64,000 nt of DNA from an uncultured Collinsella sp. (GTDB lineage: Bacteria; Actinomycetota; Coriobacteriia; Coriobacteriales; Coriobacteriaceae), in NCBI GenBank assembly GCA_900541885.1, contig UQKW01000007.1, forward strand, positions 1 to 64,000, written 5' to 3'. The translations under genes were made by a program, and so were the position numbers. The number at the start of each line of letters is the position of its first letter. Position 1 is the first letter of the stretch. Below the pieces are notes generated by a model. It did not search any database and was not told where the DNA came from. It saw only the letters and a list, made by a program, of their open reading frames with translations. Below are positions 54,833 through 62,684 of the stretch, piece after piece.

Positions 54833-54900
54833 AAGTTGCGGTGGAATACGGACTGCTTTTGCCTTTCAAACGGCTTTTCAGTTCCTATTTCACCGCAACT
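54833..54900. repeat. 68-bp imperfect palindrome (GTTGCGGTG stem)
   Basis: Second copy of the element at 30139-30206, with the same arms AAGTTGCGGTGGAATACGGA and the CACCGCAACT end. Immediately followed by the TTGGTGCAA palindrome. Confidence 0.65.
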
Positions 54901-54904
54901 CACA

Positions 54905-54990
54905 TTGGTGCAAACAAACCTGACCCCTTTGCACCAGAACAAGGAGTGTCCCGGGTGCCGGCAGGAAAGGAACGTCCCCAAGTGCCGCAT
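54905..54990. repeat. TTGGTGCAA palindrome followed by GCCGGCA-type half element
   Basis: TTGGTGCAA (54905-54913) and TTGCACCA (54929-54936) surround CAAACCTGACCCC. Then GGTGCCGGCAGGAAAGGAAC and GTCCCCAAGTGCCG (to about 54990) resemble the 61684 element. Three repeat families stand end to end here. Confidence 0.55.
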
Positions 54991-55029
54991 TGTTGGTAAT
55001 GCGTTTTATCAAATATGGCATTTATCTGC

Positions 55030-55100
55030 GGTAAAGATCTTTACCACCGCTGATGGCTGCATTTCATACCGCCTACCGAACTGTGTTGAGACCAAACACA
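55030..55100. promoter_or_regulatory. palindromes upstream of the hydrogenase operon, candidate operators
   Basis: GGTAAAGATCTTTACC (55030-55045) is a perfect 16-bp palindrome inside a wider GCGG...CCGC frame. TGTGTT and AACACA (55082-55100) form a second inverted repeat with a 7-bp gap. Both lie 75-145 bp before the first gene of the operon. Regulator unknown. Confidence 0.45.
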
Positions 55101-55174
55101 TTTTTAGGTCAGTGTTGTGCGTGTAGCAATTTCGCCCGGCCTCGCCTCCGGGCTGCCATGTGAGAGGGGATCTT

Positions 55175-57007
55175 ATGGCTCGACTGCATGTAATGGAACG
55201 CAGCCACGCCCAAGCCGTCATGGACGACCTGCACGATGCGCTCGGACGTCGTCTGGCGGTGAGTTCGCTCGCCCCGTGTCCCGTTGAGTTTACGGCAGCG
55301 CTCGTCAACCTGTGCTCCACCCAGAGCTGCGGCAAGTGCACGCCCTGCCGTGTGGGCCTGAGCGCGCTGAGCGACCTGCTCGCCGATGTGCTCGAAGGCC
55401 GCGCCGACGAGTCCACGCTCAATCTGATTGAGCGCACCGCCCGCACCATCTATCTTTCGAGCGACTGCGCCATCGGTTACGAGGCCGGCGCCATGGCGCT
55501 TACGGCTATCCGCGGTTTCCGCGACGACTTTGAGCACCACATCCGCGAGCACTCCTGTGGCTTTGACCGCGAGGCCCGCGTCCCGTGCGTCTCGGGCTGC
55601 CCGGCGCACGTCGACATTCCCGGTTACATTTCGCTGGTCGAGGCCGGCCGCTATGCCGATGCCGTCAAGGTCATCCGCAAGAACAACCCACTGCCGCTCG
55701 TCTGCGGTTTGGTGTGCGAGCATCCCTGCGAGATGCACTGCCGTCGCGGCATGGTCGACGATCCCATGAACATCCTCGCCCTCAAGCGTTTTGCCGTTGA
55801 GCACAGCGACCTCAACGATTACAAGCCCAGCGTGGCCGACAACACCGGCAAGCGCATCGCCGTGATCGGCGGCGGCCCGGCCGGCCTTTCCTGTGCCTAC
55901 TACCTGGCCGTGATGGGCCATAAGGTGACCATCTTTGAGCAGCGCCACCACCTGGGCGGCATGCTGCGCTATGGCATTCCCAGCTACCGTCTGCCGCGCG
56001 AGCGCCTGCAGGCCGAGATCGACTGGATCTTGAGCGCCGGCATCAACGTGGAACTCGACCACTCCGTCAATGGCGAGGAGCTTGCCCGCCTGCGCGACGA
56101 GTTCGATGCCGTCTACCTGGCCATTGGTGCCCACAGCGATAAGAAGCTCGGCCTTCCGGGCGAAGAGGCGCCCGGCGTGGAGTCGGCCGTCAAGATGCTG
56201 CGCGCCATCGGCGACGACGAGCTGCCCGACCTGAGCGGTCAGCGCGTGTGCGTCATCGGCGGCGGCAACGTGGCCATGGACGTGGCGCGCTCTGCCGTGC
56301 GCTGCGGTGCCGAAAAGGTGAGCATCGTCTACCGCCGTCGCATCTGCGACATGACGGCCCAGGATGCCGAGATTGCCGGCGCCCAGGCCGAGGGCTGCGA
56401 GGTTCTTGAGCTCACCGCACCGCTCGCTATTGAGACGGGCGAAGATGGTCGCGTGAGTGGTCTGCGCGTGCAGCCGCAGATTATCGGCGAGCCCCGTCGT
56501 GGGCGCCCGGCCCCGCGTGCCGCCGCGACGCCCGAGCGCGTCATTCCCTGCGAGCGCGTGTTTGTTGCCATTGGTCAGGACATCGATTCCAAGCCGTTTG
56601 AGGAGATGGGCATCGCCTGCAAGTGGGGTTGCGTCGTCACCGATTCGGACGGCGCCGTGCCTAACTTCGACGGCCTCTTTAGCGGCGGTGACTGCCAGAC
56701 CGGTCCCGCCACCGTCATCCGGGCCATCAACGCCGGCCGCGTTGCTTCGGCAAATATCGACCGCTACCTGGGCTTTGACCACAAGATCAAGCTCGACGTT
56801 GAGCTGCCGACCGTGCAGTTTAAGGGCAAGCACGAGCGCGGCCGCTGCGAGCTGGGCGAGCGCGAGGCCGGCGAGCGCATCCACGATTGGAATCTGGTCG
56901 AGCAAGGCCTTACCGAGGAGGAGGCACGCCAGGAGGCAAGCCGCTGCCTGCGTTGCGACCACTTTGGCTTTGGCGCGTTCCGCGGAGGGAGGAACCTGGA
57001 ATGGTAG
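55175..57007 (+). CDS. GltD-like FAD oxidoreductase with N-terminal NuoF-type iron-sulfur domain
   Basis: A 610-residue flavoprotein. Residues about 35-100 match the C-terminal 4Fe-4S region of NuoF/HydB (SCGKCTPCRVG at 51-61, fourth Cys at 98) but lack the FMN/NADH part. From about 115 it follows the glutamate synthase beta plan: CVSGCPAHVDIPGYI, CGLVCEHPCEMHC, FAD site VIGGGPAGLSCAYYLA, nucleotide site VIGGGNVAMDVARSA. It most likely passes electrons between NAD(P)H and the hydrogenase encoded next. GAGAGGGGA precedes the ATG; the 3' end overlaps hydA by 7 nt. Confidence 0.88.
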   Translation: MARLHVMERSHAQAVMDDLHDALGRRLAVSSLAPCPVEFTAALVNLCSTQSCGKCTPCRVGLSALSDLLADVLEGRADESTLNLIERTARTIYLSSDCAIGYEAGAMALTAIRGFRDDFEHHIREHSCGFDREARVPCVSGCPAHVDIPGYISLVEAGRYADAVKVIRKNNPLPLVCGLVCEHPCEMHCRRGMVDDPMNILALKRFAVEHSDLNDYKPSVADNTGKRIAVIGGGPAGLSCAYYLAVMGHKVTIFEQRHHLGGMLRYGIPSYRLPRERLQAEIDWILSAGINVELDHSVNGEELARLRDEFDAVYLAIGAHSDKKLGLPGEEAPGVESAVKMLRAIGDDELPDLSGQRVCVIGGGNVAMDVARSAVRCGAEKVSIVYRRRICDMTAQDAEIAGAQAEGCEVLELTAPLAIETGEDGRVSGLRVQPQIIGEPRRGRPAPRAAATPERVIPCERVFVAIGQDIDSKPFEEMGIACKWGCVVTDSDGAVPNFDGLFSGGDCQTGPATVIRAINAGRVASANIDRYLGFDHKIKLDVELPTVQFKGKHERGRCELGEREAGERIHDWNLVEQGLTEEEARQEASRCLRCDHFGFGAFRGGRNLEW

Positions 57008-58812
57008 AGCCCAACAACCCCACTGTCAGCGACAACACCGAAAGCGGAGCACTCAATATGGTCAAGCTCACTATCGATAATTGCGAGGTCATGGTACCCG
57101 AGCACACCACGATCCTGGACGCGGCCAAGTCCGCCGGCATCCAGATTCCCACCCTGTGCTACCTGCGCGATCTAAACGAGATCGGCGGTTGCCGCGTGTG
57201 CGTGGTCGAGGTTGAGGGCTGCGACCAGCTGGTTGCCGCCTGCAACAACTACGTGCTCGACGGCATGGTGGTCCACACTAACAGCCCCAAGGCCCGCGAG
57301 GCGCGTCGCACCAACGTGCAGCTGCTGCTGTCCCAGCACGACTCGCGCTGTACGAGCTGCGTGCGCAGTGGTAACTGCAACCTGCAGACCATCGCCAACG
57401 ACCTGGGCATCTTCTATCTGCCGTACGAGCAGCACCTGGCGCGCGAGGGCTGGGATTTCGATTTCCCCATCATCCGCGATAACGACAAGTGCATCAAATG
57501 CATGCGCTGCATCAAGGTGTGCGAGAGCGTGCAGGGCTTAGGGATTTGGGATCTGACCAACCGCGCCACGCATACCGCCGTGGGCACCCGCGGGCGTGCG
57601 CCGATCGGCAAGACCGATTGCGTCGCGTGCGGCCAGTGCATCACGCATTGCCCGACGGGCGCCCTGCGCGAGCGTGACGATACCGAGACCGTGTTCGATG
57701 CCATCGCCGATCCCGACAAGATCGTGCTGGTGCAGATTGCGCCGGCCGTGCGTAGCGCCTGGGGCGAGGAGCTCGGCATTCCGCGCGAGGAGGCTACTGT
57801 CGAGCGCCTGGCTTGTGCGCTGCGCCGCGTGGGCTTTGAGTACGTGTTCGATACCGACTTCTCGGCCGACCTCACCATTATGGAGGAGGGCTCCGAGCTG
57901 CTCGAGCGCCTGGGTAAGGCCGCCAAGGGCGAGGGCGACAGCCGCAGCTGGCCCATGTTCACGAGCTGCTGCCCGGGCTGGGTACGCTTTGTGAAGGCGC
58001 GCTACCCGGAGTTTGTCGACAGCCTGTCCACGTCCAAGTCGCCGCAGCAGATGTTTGGCGCCATCGCCAAGACCTACTACGCCAAGGTGCTGGGCGTGGA
58101 GCCCGAGCGTCTGTTTGTGGTGTCCGTGATGCCGTGCACGGCCAAGAAGGCCGAGTGCGCGCTGCCGAGCATGGTGGGCGAGGACGGCACGCCCGATGTG
58201 GACGTTGCGCTGACGGTGCGCGAGACGGTGCGCATGATCCGCGCGAGCCACGTGAGCGTCGACACGCTGGTTGAGGAGCCGCTCGACACGCCGCTGGGCT
58301 TTGGCACGGGCGCGGGTGTGATCTTTGGCGCCACGGGCGGCGTGATGGAGGCTGCCGTGCGCTCGGCCTATTACCTGGTGACGGGCAAGAACCCCGACGC
58401 CGACTTCTTTACCGATGTGCGCGGCCTGGACGGCTGGAAGGAGGCCGTGGCCGGTATCGATGGCACCAAGGTGCGCGTCGCCGTGGCGCACGGGCTAGGC
58501 AACGCCGCCCGTCTGCTCGACGCGATTCGCGACGGCCGCGTGAGCTATGACTTCGTTGAGGTCATGGCATGCCCGGGCGGCTGCGTCGGTGGCGGCGGTC
58601 AGCCCATCCACGACGGCTGCGAGCTGGCAGCCGAGCGCGGTCAGGTGCTGTGGGGTCTGGATGCCGCTGCGGACATTCGCTTCTCGCACGAGAATCCCGA
58701 TGTCCAGGCGTGCTACCGCGAGTTCTTGGGCGAGCCGCTCTCGCCGCTGGCCGAGGAGCTGCTGTATACCGACCATCACGCATGGACGATGCCTAACGAG
58801 GGGACGTGCTAG
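57001..58812 (+). CDS. hydA: [FeFe]-hydrogenase catalytic subunit
   Basis: A 603-residue H2-activating enzyme of the CpI-like architecture. 2Fe-2S ligands are Cys53, 64, 67 and 81. A His/Cys 4Fe-4S site starts at H113 (HDSRCTSCVRSGNC). Two ferredoxin-type clusters are CIKCMRCIKVC and CVACGQCITHC. All three H-cluster motifs are intact: TSCCPGW (321-327), MPCTAKKAE (377-385) and MACPGGCVGGGGQP (522-535), including the proton-relay Cys323. GGAGGGAGGA is placed before the ATG at 57001. No HydE/F/G maturases are in the window. Coupling to a GltD-like partner suggests the glutamate-synthase-linked A2-type group. Confidence 0.95.
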   Translation: MVEPNNPTVSDNTESGALNMVKLTIDNCEVMVPEHTTILDAAKSAGIQIPTLCYLRDLNEIGGCRVCVVEVEGCDQLVAACNNYVLDGMVVHTNSPKAREARRTNVQLLLSQHDSRCTSCVRSGNCNLQTIANDLGIFYLPYEQHLAREGWDFDFPIIRDNDKCIKCMRCIKVCESVQGLGIWDLTNRATHTAVGTRGRAPIGKTDCVACGQCITHCPTGALRERDDTETVFDAIADPDKIVLVQIAPAVRSAWGEELGIPREEATVERLACALRRVGFEYVFDTDFSADLTIMEEGSELLERLGKAAKGEGDSRSWPMFTSCCPGWVRFVKARYPEFVDSLSTSKSPQQMFGAIAKTYYAKVLGVEPERLFVVSVMPCTAKKAECALPSMVGEDGTPDVDVALTVRETVRMIRASHVSVDTLVEEPLDTPLGFGTGAGVIFGATGGVMEAAVRSAYYLVTGKNPDADFFTDVRGLDGWKEAVAGIDGTKVRVAVAHGLGNAARLLDAIRDGRVSYDFVEVMACPGGCVGGGGQPIHDGCELAAERGQVLWGLDAAADIRFSHENPDVQACYREFLGEPLSPLAEELLYTDHHAWTMPNEGTC

Positions 58813-58814
58813 CG

Positions 58815-59873
58815 ATGCGCGCGTTTGATTTTGAGATGTCGCGCCGGGGGTTTGCCTCGGCGCTCGCCGCGGGCGCCCTGTCGCTTGCGCTCGCGGGCTG
58901 TGGCGGCGGGGCTGCCGGTACCGGGTCCGCCGCGGGCTCGGCTGCCGGGTCTGCTGCTGATGGTGCCGCTGCCGAGCCGGTTGAGGTGCACGTCGCCTCG
59001 CTCAAGGGGCCGACCTCGATTGGTCTGGTGCAGTTTATGGACCGGGCGGCCGATGGTGAGACGGACAATGAGTTCGACTTTGCGATCAATACTGCCGCCG
59101 ATGAGATTGTGCCCAAGGTCATTCAGGACGATATCGATATCGCCCTGGTGCCCGCCAACGTGGCGAGCGTACTCTACAACAAGACTGAGGGTGCGGTGCA
59201 GGTCATCGACATCAACACGCTGGGCGTGCTGAACGTGGTGACGGGTAACGCGAGTGTGGCCTCGTTTGGCGATCTGGCGGGCCATACCGTCTATATGACG
59301 GGCAAGGGCACCACGCCGGAGTACGTCATGAACTACCTGCTGGAGCGCGCGGGCTTGGCCGGTCAGGTGGCGCTCGAGTTTAAGAGCGAGCCTACCGAGG
59401 TGCTCTCGGTGCTGCTTGCCGATCCGTCTGCCGTGGGCGTGCTGCCCGAGCCGTTCAAGACCGCTGCCATCGCAAAGAGCGAAGGCAAGCTGTCGGCGCC
59501 GGTAAGTCTGACCGATGTGTGGGATGAGCTGGCGGGCGACACGGGCTCCCGTTTGCTGACGGGCGTGACCGTGGTGCGTCGGGCCTTTGCCGAGGAGCAT
59601 CCCGAGGCCGTGGCGGAATTCCTGAGCTGCCATGCTGCGAGCGTTGAGGACGTGAACGCGGCGCCGGCGGACTGGGCTCAGGCCGTGGTCGATGCGGGTA
59701 TCGTGGATAACGCCGCGATTGCCGAAAAAGCGATTCCCGGGTGCATGCTCGTGTGCCAGACGGGGAGGGATATGAAGGCGGCGCTCGGTGGGTGCCTGCA
59801 GGTGCTGGCCGATGCGGACGCGAGCGCCGTGGGCGGCAAGCTCCCGGCTGACGATTTCTACTACATGGAGTAG
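58815..59873 (+). CDS. substrate-binding lipoprotein, NrtA/SsuA/TauA-like
   Basis: A 352-residue extracytoplasmic binding protein of the nitrate/sulfonate/taurine type. SRRGF (residues 9-13) gives a twin-arginine-like signal and LALAGC a lipobox with Cys29. A Gly/Ala/Ser linker follows, then VEVHVASLKGPTSIGLVQFM, VNIDINTLGVLNVV-like strands and YMTGKGTTPEYVMNYLLER, standard for the fold. The start is 2 nt after the hydA stop, so it belongs to the hydrogenase operon. Ligand unknown. Confidence 0.85.
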   Translation: MRAFDFEMSRRGFASALAAGALSLALAGCGGGAAGTGSAAGSAAGSAADGAAAEPVEVHVASLKGPTSIGLVQFMDRAADGETDNEFDFAINTAADEIVPKVIQDDIDIALVPANVASVLYNKTEGAVQVIDINTLGVLNVVTGNASVASFGDLAGHTVYMTGKGTTPEYVMNYLLERAGLAGQVALEFKSEPTEVLSVLLADPSAVGVLPEPFKTAAIAKSEGKLSAPVSLTDVWDELAGDTGSRLLTGVTVVRRAFAEEHPEAVAEFLSCHAASVEDVNAAPADWAQAVVDAGIVDNAAIAEKAIPGCMLVCQTGRDMKAALGGCLQVLADADASAVGGKLPADDFYYME

Positions 59874-59876
59874 CCC

Positions 59877-61256
59877 GTGCGTGCGTTTGCTCGACAAATG
59901 GCAGAGCGTATGAAGGCGGTGGCGGCAGCAGGTGCCGTTGCCGCCTTTTGGCTTGCCGTGTGGGTGCTGGTGGCGGCGCTGGTGGCCCAGCCGTTGATTT
60001 TGCCGGGGCCGGGCGCTGTCGTGGTGGCGTTGCTACGACTGGTATGCGATGCCGGCACATGGGCGATTCTGGCAGGCTCGGGTGCGCGTATCTTGGGCGG
60101 GCTGGCGCTTGCCGCGGTGTGCGGCGTCGTGATGGCGGGAGCCTCGGTGCGGTCGCTGACGTTTGCCCGCTTGGTGGCGCCTGCGCTTTCGTTTGTTAAG
60201 GCGACACCGGTTGCCTGCGTGGTGGTCCTGCTGCTCATTTGGTTGGGGTCGGCGCGCGTGAGCATCGCCGCGGTCTTTTTGATGGCGCTGCCGGGCGTGT
60301 ATTTTTCGCTGGTCGAGGGTTTGACGCAGGTTGATCAGTCGCTGGAGCAGATGTTTCATCTGCATGGCGTGCGGGGTTGGCGTCTGTTTTGCGCCCATAC
60401 CTGGCGCGAGGTCCTGCCGTTTGTGCTTTCGTGCGCGCGTGCCGTGATCGGCATGAGCTGGAAGGCCGGCGTGGCGGCGGAGCTCATCGGCATGGCGACG
60501 GGCACCGTGGGCGAGCGCATCTATCAGGCGAAGCTGCTCATCGAGACGGCTGACCTGCTGGCGTGGACCGTGCTGGTCGTGGCGGCATCGTGGGCATGCG
60601 AGCGCGTGCTGGTGTGGTTGCTGCGGGCTTCGGGGCCCGTGGCGTGGCGTACTGCCGTGCGGGCGCATGGGCGCGGTGGCCGCGGGCGTGCGTGCGGCTC
60701 TGCTGGCGGCGGGGCTGCGGCGGAGCTTGCGCTTGCCGTGGGCGATCGTGCGCCCTGGTCGCCGGCGCTCGACGGACTGGTGCTTCATGTGCCCGCCGGT
60801 GGACGCACCTGTGTGATGGGCGCTTCGGGCGTGGGCAAGTCGACGTTGCTTGCGCTGGTGGCGGGGGAGTGCGTGCCGTGCTCGATGGTGTTTCAGGACG
60901 CGCGCCTGGTTGAGGACGCCTCTGCTTTGGATAACGTGCTGGTGTGCGCCGACGCGCGCGTGGACGCCTCGAGTGTCGCAGCCCTGTTGCGCCTGCTGGT
61001 ACCGGGGATCGATGTGTATGCCCGCGTGGCCGAGCTCTCGGGCGGGCAGCGCCGTCGCGTCGAGATTGCCCGAGCCCTGCTGTGCCCAGGAGACGCGGTG
61101 ATTCTGGACGAGCCCTTTACCGGTCTAGATACCGCTGCGCGCGACGCATGCGCCGAGGTCGTGCTCGACCTGCTCGATGGCCGCATGCTCCTGCTTGCCA
61201 CGCACGATGTCGCCGACGCTCAGGCCCTCGATATCTCGGACATCATCACGCTCTAA
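59877..61256 (+). CDS. ABC importer, permease and ATPase fused
   Basis: A 459-residue fusion. Residues 1-250 are a SsuC/TauC-like permease (five or six helices; EAA-like loop around ELIGMATGTVGERIYQAKLL). After a Gly/Arg-rich linker (about 262-280) the ATPase has Walker A GASGVGKST (315-323), Q-loop VFQDARL, signature LSGGQRRR (387-394) and Walker B AVILDEP. The segment between Walker A and Q-loop is unusually short. GTG start, 3 nt after the lipoprotein stop. With the lipoprotein it forms a complete importer in the hydrogenase operon. Confidence 0.85.
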   Translation: MRAFARQMAERMKAVAAAGAVAAFWLAVWVLVAALVAQPLILPGPGAVVVALLRLVCDAGTWAILAGSGARILGGLALAAVCGVVMAGASVRSLTFARLVAPALSFVKATPVACVVVLLLIWLGSARVSIAAVFLMALPGVYFSLVEGLTQVDQSLEQMFHLHGVRGWRLFCAHTWREVLPFVLSCARAVIGMSWKAGVAAELIGMATGTVGERIYQAKLLIETADLLAWTVLVVAASWACERVLVWLLRASGPVAWRTAVRAHGRGGRGRACGSAGGGAAAELALAVGDRAPWSPALDGLVLHVPAGGRTCVMGASGVGKSTLLALVAGECVPCSMVFQDARLVEDASALDNVLVCADARVDASSVAALLRLLVPGIDVYARVAELSGGQRRRVEIARALLCPGDAVILDEPFTGLDTAARDACAEVVLDLLDGRMLLLATHDVADAQALDISDIITL

Positions 61257-61314
61257 ATACTTACTCAGCAACAAAATGATTCGTTTTCCTCCGTCCCAAT
61301 GGGGTCGGGTGTGG

Positions 61315-61357
61315 TATTCTATCTGCGGGGTAATACTTAGGATTACCAAGTAATACC
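61315..61357 (+). promoter_or_regulatory. promoter and inverted repeats before the antitoxin gene
   Basis: A -10-like TATTCT (61315-61320) is followed by GGTAAT (61329-61334) / ATTACC (61342-61347), and GGTAATACTT opposes AAGTAATACC (61348-61357). Overlapping repeats just after the promoter fit autoregulation by a ribbon-helix-helix protein. The rest of the 215-bp gap shows nothing else. Confidence 0.4.
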
Positions 61358-61471
61358 AACGCCGCAGAAACAAACTCCGGATGCGGGCCAATCGGGTTGC
61401 CTTCACAGCCCGTCGCCCAGCCGCGTGGCCCGCATCTATCCGCACTACCGTCGTTTCAAAAAGGAAGCGCC

Positions 61472-61675
61472 ATGGCAGAACACATGACCCCCGTAGTCGC
61501 GAAGGTCTTGCCTGAGGAGAAGGCAGCCTTCGCGGCGGCAACCCAGCTCGTGGGCACCACGCCGTCCAACGCCATCCGCATGTTCATCGCCGCGTTCAAT
61601 CGCTGCGGCACCTTCCCGTTCGACATCTCGCCCAGCGGGGCCTTTGGCACTGCGCCCGATTCTCATCAACAATGA
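61472..61675 (+). CDS. orphan RelB/DinJ-like antitoxin
   Basis: A 67-residue ribbon-helix-helix protein. TPVVAKVLPEEKAAFAAATQLVGTTPSNAIRMFIAAFNRCGTFPFD matches the DinJ/RelB DNA-binding half. The toxin-neutralising C-terminus is short, and no RelE/YafQ toxin follows, so it is either a stand-alone regulator or a decayed pair. AAAGGAAG precedes the ATG at 61472. Followed by the GCCGGC palindrome. Confidence 0.75.
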   Translation: MAEHMTPVVAKVLPEEKAAFAAATQLVGTTPSNAIRMFIAAFNRCGTFPFDISPSGAFGTAPDSHQQ

Positions 61676-61683
61676 CTGTCCCA

Positions 61684-61747
61684 AACTGCCGGCACTTGGG
61701 GACGTTCCTTTTCAGCCGGCAGTTAAGGAACGTCCCTAAGTGCCGGG
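61684..61747. repeat. compound GCCGGC palindrome with GGGGACGTTCCTT core
   Basis: AACTGCCGGC (61684-61693) and GCCGGCAGTT (61715-61724) are perfect arms. In addition CGGCACTTGGGGACGTTCCT and its near-perfect reverse complement up to about 61747 form an overlapping 21-bp inverted repeat with one mismatch. Confidence 0.65.
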
Positions 61748-61763
61748 TTTTGAGGAGGTTGGC

Positions 61764-62684
61764 ATGCTCAATGCGATGGCGTGGGCGCTTGCCTGTTTTG
61801 GCGTTGTCGCTGCCGATATAGCCCTGAGCGTGGTTCTGTTTTCAGTTCTCGATGCCGTGTCGGTGCTGACGGGTTTCCCGATCGACAACCTCGATATTCA
61901 ATGGTTCCAGGCTGCCGCTCAGACGGCGTCATTTTTGATGGCGCTGCTGTGGTGGCGTTATCTGTGGCCCCGCTCCTTCATGGCACGCCGGCAAGGCGAG
62001 CGCCCGCTCGGTGGGGGAGCAAGCGCGGCATGGAAGCGCATTGCCTGCGTTGTCGTGATCGGCCTATCCATGCAGGTGGTCATTAGCTACCTATGCGACG
62101 GCGTGCTGTCGCTGCTGCCCGAGGTCGCGGCAGACTATAGCGAGCTCGTCGAGGAAACGGGCATGGGCGATACCAGCCTTCTTGCCGTCCTGACCACGGT
62201 GCTCGGCGCTCCGTTTTGCGAGGAACTGCTGGTGCGCGGCATCATCTTTGAGTTTTCGCTGCGTGCGTTTAATCCACAGTGCCGTTCGCTCTGGAAGCGC
62301 CGGCGCCGCGCGAACGCGCAAGACGGCGCCATGGTGCCCTGGGCGGCCCCAAGCACGTGGGGTATCGCCGCGGCAATCGTGCTGCAGGCGGCCATCTTTG
62401 GCTTTATGCATATGAACTGGGTGCAGGGCTGCTATGCGGGCGCTGCCGGCCTCATTTTTGGTTGGGTGTTCGTGACCACCGGAAAGCTCCGCTACACGAT
62501 CCTGCTGCACTTTGCCTTTAATGCCGGGTCGTATCTCATGGGGCTGCTGTGGTTTGTGAACACGCCGTTCGACGTGGCAATTACGGTCGCGATCGCCGGC
62601 GTGATCCTGGTGGAGGCAATGCGCTCGCTGCGCCAAGCGTGCCAGCAGAGCGCTGTGAGCACATCTACCGCATTCCCGCACTAA
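61764..62684 (+). CDS. CPBP-family intramembrane metalloprotease
   Basis: A 306-residue membrane protein of the Abi/CAAX-protease (Rce1-like) family with about eight helices. Motif 1 is CEELLVRG (Glu153, Glu154, Arg158), motif 2 FGFMHMN and motif 3 HFAFNAGS, so the catalytic set is complete. Members process prenylated or secreted peptides, or act as bacteriocin-immunity proteins; no bacteriocin gene is near. The ATG at 61764 has GAGGAGG 6 nt upstream. Its stop overlaps the convergent YgiQ gene by 4 nt. Confidence 0.87.
   Translation: MLNAMAWALACFGVVAADIALSVVLFSVLDAVSVLTGFPIDNLDIQWFQAAAQTASFLMALLWWRYLWPRSFMARRQGERPLGGGASAAWKRIACVVVIGLSMQVVISYLCDGVLSLLPEVAADYSELVEETGMGDTSLLAVLTTVLGAPFCEELLVRGIIFEFSLRAFNPQCRSLWKRRRRANAQDGAMVPWAAPSTWGIAAAIVLQAAIFGFMHMNWVQGCYAGAAGLIFGWVFVTTGKLRYTILLHFAFNAGSYLMGLLWFVNTPFDVAITVAIAGVILVEAMRSLRQACQQSAVSTSTAFPH

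Noticed and set aside
61472..61675. Complete toxin-antitoxin pair
   Set aside because: No RelE/YafQ-like ORF occurs on either side; only a repeat and the CPBP gene follow.
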